From UBA4971 sp900019985 (GTDB taxonomy: Bacteria; Bacillota; SHA-98; UBA4971), in assembly GCA_050949175.1 (NCBI GenBank), contig JBMNFG010000010.1:62001-126000 (forward strand): a DNA stretch of 64,000 nt. The letters are read 5' to 3'. Below, piece after piece: positions 61,568 to 64,000 of the stretch; the first letter of the stretch is position 1; each line of letters begins with the position of its first letter. A model generated the notes under the pieces. The model searched no databases. It saw only the letters and a program-made list of their open reading frames with translations, and had not been told where the DNA came from. A program made the translations under genes and the position numbers.

Positions 61568-62605
61568 TCACCTCGCAAGACATCCAAGCTCCAGAGCTTT
61601 TTCGCCTATTTCAACTGCGTTAAGCGCGGCGCCTTTACGAAGCTGATCTCCGACGACCCAGACGTTAAGTCCGTTTGGGATGGAATTGTCTTCACGCACA
61701 CGCCCTACCAGGACAAGGTCCTTTCCTGAAGCTAAGAGAGGCGTCGGGTACAACAGCTCTTCCGGTTCGTCTATGACTCGGATTCCGGGCGCCCTGGATA
61801 GAATATCCAGAGCTTCTTCTCGGGTCAGTTTACCTTCTGTTTCAAGGTTCATTGATATGGAGTGAGATCGTTCTACAGGAACACGGACGGTAGTGGCAGT
61901 AATAGCCAGCTTACGCCCGATGATCTTCGAAGTCTCATAAACAGTCTTCCATTCTTCCTTCGTATACATCATGTCCCCAAACGCGTCTACCTGCGGAACA
62001 ATGTTGAAGGCTATCTGATAGTGTCGTGGAGCAGACGCATAGGGCAGGGCATCAGGTGTGATGGCTTCTCCTTCAAGGTAAGCCAGGGATTCGCGGAATA
62101 AGGCGTCTATGGCCTTGATACCCGCACCCGATACCGCCTGGTATGTAGAGACTACTGCGCGTTTGACTTGTGCAGCGTCATCAATGGGTTTCAGCGCCAT
62201 TACCATAATGGTTGTAGTGCAATTCGGGTTAGCAATAATGCCTTTGTGTTTCAGGATATCATCCGGGTTAACCTGAGGGACTACCAGAGGCACATCAGGA
62301 TCCATACGATAAGCGCTACTATTATCGATTACTAAGGCACCGCTTTCCGCAGCCTTCTTCGCAAACTGTCGGGACACGGTGGCTCCCGCCGCAAAAAACA
62401 CTATATCGTGCCCGCTGACAGCGTCTTCTGATACTTCCTCAACCTGCAACATGTCGCCGCGGAAGTTTAACTGCCTTCCTTTTGATTTAGCAGATGCGAG
62501 CAAGGTAAGTTTATCTATGGGAAAATCTCTTTCAGATAGTATCGTGAGGAATTCCTGGCCCACAACTCCTGTGGCACCGACTATCGCTACTTTGTACCTT
62601 CTCAT
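61568..62605 (-). CDS. asd: Aspartate-semialdehyde dehydrogenase
   Basis: Reduces aspartyl phosphate to the semialdehyde with NADPH. 345 residues with the N-terminal VAIVGATGVVGQEFLTIL, FAAGATVSRQFAKKA, the catalytic cysteine region IANPNCTTTIMVMAL, STYQAVSGAGIKAID and the C-terminal VPVERSHSISMNL. ATG at 62605. It supplies dapA and precedes dapG by 4 bases. Confidence 0.98.
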   Translation of the reverse strand: MRRYKVAIVGATGVVGQEFLTILSERDFPIDKLTLLASAKSKGRQLNFRGDMLQVEEVSEDAVSGHDIVFFAAGATVSRQFAKKAAESGALVIDNSSAYRMDPDVPLVVPQVNPDDILKHKGIIANPNCTTTIMVMALKPIDDAAQVKRAVVSTYQAVSGAGIKAIDALFRESLAYLEGEAITPDALPYASAPRHYQIAFNIVPQVDAFGDMMYTKEEWKTVYETSKIIGRKLAITATTVRVPVERSHSISMNLETEGKLTREEALDILSRAPGIRVIDEPEELLYPTPLLASGKDLVLVGRVREDNSIPNGLNVWVVGDQLRKGAALNAVEIGEKALELGCLAR

Positions 62606-62661
62606 TCTTCTCGCCTCGCTATGCCATTGATGTTATGTGGTTTTATGTTAGCATATATCGC

Positions 62662-63261
62662 CTAAGAATTCGTGTCAACAAGAATTGGCTGCAACTGCTT
62701 ACCGTCAAGTGCCAGCACTACCGTGTCTACGAGGAGCCGCATATCGCTTATTAGAGAACAAGGCTTCTCAAAAGGGGCATCCTGCCTGAAAGGAATCATA
62801 AATATGTGTTTTTCATTCAACAAAGCCCCCAGGTTCTTCGCATTGCGTGACAGCGCGTCATTTGTGGAAATACCGATAATAACCGGCCTCAGATTACGCA
62901 TGGTAGATTTGGCGGCCATAAGCACCGGGCCGTCTGTGATACCGTAGGCCAGTTTAGCCAGGGTGTTTCCGGTGCATGGCGCAATGACCAGTGCATCCAG
63001 AGTCTTGCCTGGCCCTAGAGGCTCTACTTCGGCTATGGTTAGAATGGGTTCTTTACCTGTTATACGCTCAAGTGCACACACTATGTCAGCTGCTTTACCG
63101 TACTTCGTATTTAGAGTTGCGACTTTCTCAGAGAGTATAGGATAGACACTTGCGCCTTCTTTGACGAGCTTCTCGATTTCCGGGAGGACCTGGGGAATAG
63201 TGCAGAATGATCCTGTCATTGCTATCCCGATGGTCTTGCCAGCAAGCCTCATGGAACCCAC
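62662..63261 (-). CDS. dpaB: Dipicolinate synthase subunit B (SpoVFB)
   Basis: Flavoprotein-fold subunit of dipicolinate synthase, 199 residues, with AMTGSFCTIPQVLPEIEKLV, VIAPCTGNTLAKLAYGITD and AAKSTMRNLRPVIIGISTNDAL matching the Bacillus DpaB/SpoVFB segments. Dipicolinate, made in the mother cell, is loaded into the spore core with calcium. It follows dpaA by 29 bases and precedes asd. Together with dpaA it is the strongest evidence for endospores here. Confidence 0.97.
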   Translation of the reverse strand: MGSMRLAGKTIGIAMTGSFCTIPQVLPEIEKLVKEGASVYPILSEKVATLNTKYGKAADIVCALERITGKEPILTIAEVEPLGPGKTLDALVIAPCTGNTLAKLAYGITDGPVLMAAKSTMRNLRPVIIGISTNDALSRNAKNLGALLNEKHIFMIPFRQDAPFEKPCSLISDMRLLVDTVVLALDGKQLQPILVDTNS

Positions 63262-63290
63262 CTCCGATTAGATCTTCGATAACTTGCCGG

Positions 63291-64000
63291 TCAAGAGAGG
63301 CGACTCAGCTCCCTCCTTATGAGCTGGGGGACGGAATCAGCAAGGATCTTGCCTGCAGTCTTCGGAGCAACCTTCCCAGGCAATCCCAGGGCAAGGATAG
63401 CCTTGATGCCCAGTTTAGATGCAGCCTCAAAATCTGTTCCTCCGGGCGCAGAAGCCAGGTCTATTATCAGAGAACCCGGCCGCATGCATTTCAGGACATT
63501 TTCAGTTAAGACTATGGCCGGAACCGTATTAAACACTACGTCTGCATCCCTCAGCACTTTGGGCATGGATGAGGTATGCAAAGTGGAAGCACCCATCTCA
63601 TCAGCCCTTGCCAGCTGAGAAAGGCTCCTTGCACACACGAAAGTCTTAGCGCGCAGTGCAAGAAGGACGCGTGCCATTGTCTCCCCTACTCGTCCGAACC
63701 CAACTACAACTGCGCTACATCCGTGGATTGTAATGGGCAATTCTTCCATGGCTATTTGAAGAGCCCCTTCAGCCGTAGGTATGGAGTTCCTGATTGCGAT
63801 TTCGTCATCTTCGGCAACTTCAACTAGGTTTACGTTGTGCTTTGCCGCAAGTTCCCGGAGCCGTGGCCTTGCAGTACCGACGAGAAGAGGCACCCCGGGC
63901 GGAATAAGCTCCAGGATTTCCTCAGTAAGGGCAATATTGATTTCAGGGTCGAGTGTTCTTACCTTTCCTCCCACGTCAAAGCCGCCCATTCCTACGACGA
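63291..64000 (-). CDS. dpaA: Dipicolinate synthase subunit A (SpoVFA), 5' end outside window
   Basis: NAD(P)-dependent subunit that oxidises dihydrodipicolinate. The visible 236 codons cover the C-terminal two thirds: NSIPTAEGALQIAMEELP, the Rossmann loop VVVGFGRVGETMARVL, VFNTVPAIVLTENVL, LIIDLASAPGGTDFEAA and LGLPGKVAPKTAGKILAD, close to Bacillus DpaA. The frame stays open to base 64000, so the internal ATG at 63989 is not the start; about 60 N-terminal residues are missing. Upstream promoter (sigma-K in Bacillus) lies beyond the window. Confidence 0.96.
   Translation of the reverse strand, partial: VVGMGGFDVGGKVRTLDPEINIALTEEILELIPPGVPLLVGTARPRLRELAAKHNVNLVEVAEDDEIAIRNSIPTAEGALQIAMEELPITIHGCSAVVVGFGRVGETMARVLLALRAKTFVCARSLSQLARADEMGASTLHTSSMPKVLRDADVVFNTVPAIVLTENVLKCMRPGSLIIDLASAPGGTDFEAASKLGIKAILALGLPGKVAPKTAGKILADSVPQLIRRELSRLS

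Overview
The window looks like a chromosomal core region of a deep-branching, spore-forming member of the Bacillota (Firmicutes). The support is: a cell-division/cell-wall cluster of Firmicutes type, the rlmN-stp-prkC-rsgA-rpe cluster, a recA-recX-rny-ymdB-spoVS block, and a dipicolinate/aspartate operon (dpaA-dpaB-asd-dapG-dapA) followed by RNase J, tepA, ylzJ and an FtsK/SpoIIIE translocase. MurE carries the DNPR motif of meso-diaminopimelate-adding enzymes. An ExbB-ExbD-TonB operon that also encodes a secreted SLH/coiled-coil protein with a C-terminal membrane anchor points to an outer membrane. The simplest reading is therefore a diderm, potentially endospore-forming Bacillota. I cannot name the species.

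Nearly all genes lie on the minus strand, so transcription runs from high to low coordinates. Only two short genes (26948-27559 and 42543-42857) are on the plus strand. No rRNA, tRNA, CRISPR array, insertion sequence or prophage was seen, and no gene-free stretch exceeds 300 bases.

Layout from low to high coordinates. 1-11.2 kb: the dcw cluster (murC partial, murG, ftsW, mraY, murF, murE, SpoVD-like PBP, ftsL, rsmH, mraZ) with a clear MraZ operator; murD is absent from its usual place. 11.3-17.4 kb: an acetyltransferase, spoVS, ymdB, an unknown gene, rny, recX and recA, the last with an SOS-type LexA box. 17.4-21.4 kb: thpR, cinA, a short FtsH-like protease and a small membrane protein. 21.5-26.8 kb: rpe, rsgA, prkC, stp, rlmN. 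27-33 kb: a phosphoglycerate-mutase-family gene facing the exbB-exbD-tonB-secreted protein-SLH tether operon. 33-38 kb: a BMP/Nup-type nucleoside ABC importer. 38-47 kb: glutamate dehydrogenase, rimO, a diacylglycerol-kinase-family enzyme, a HAD hydrolase, an orphan ATP-synthase-delta-like domain, a P-loop/deoxyribosyltransferase-like fusion, a degenerate alkaline-phosphatase-fold membrane protein, a PHP phosphoesterase and HU. 47-54 kb: rodZ, ftsK/spoIIIE, and uppP between two Na/Pi-cotransporter-family genes. 54-64 kb: ylzJ, tepA, an ABC-2 transporter, RNase J and the dap/dpa operon.

Functionally the window is dominated by envelope biogenesis: lipid II synthesis (Mur, MraY, MurG), its polymerisation (FtsW, PBP), recycling of the lipid carrier (UppP), PASTA-kinase control (PrkC/Stp), lysine/DAP and dipicolinate supply, and a probable TonB-energised outer membrane tethered to the wall. 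The most interesting parts are the exbBD-tonB-tether operon and the unusual proteins at 42.5-45.9 kb.
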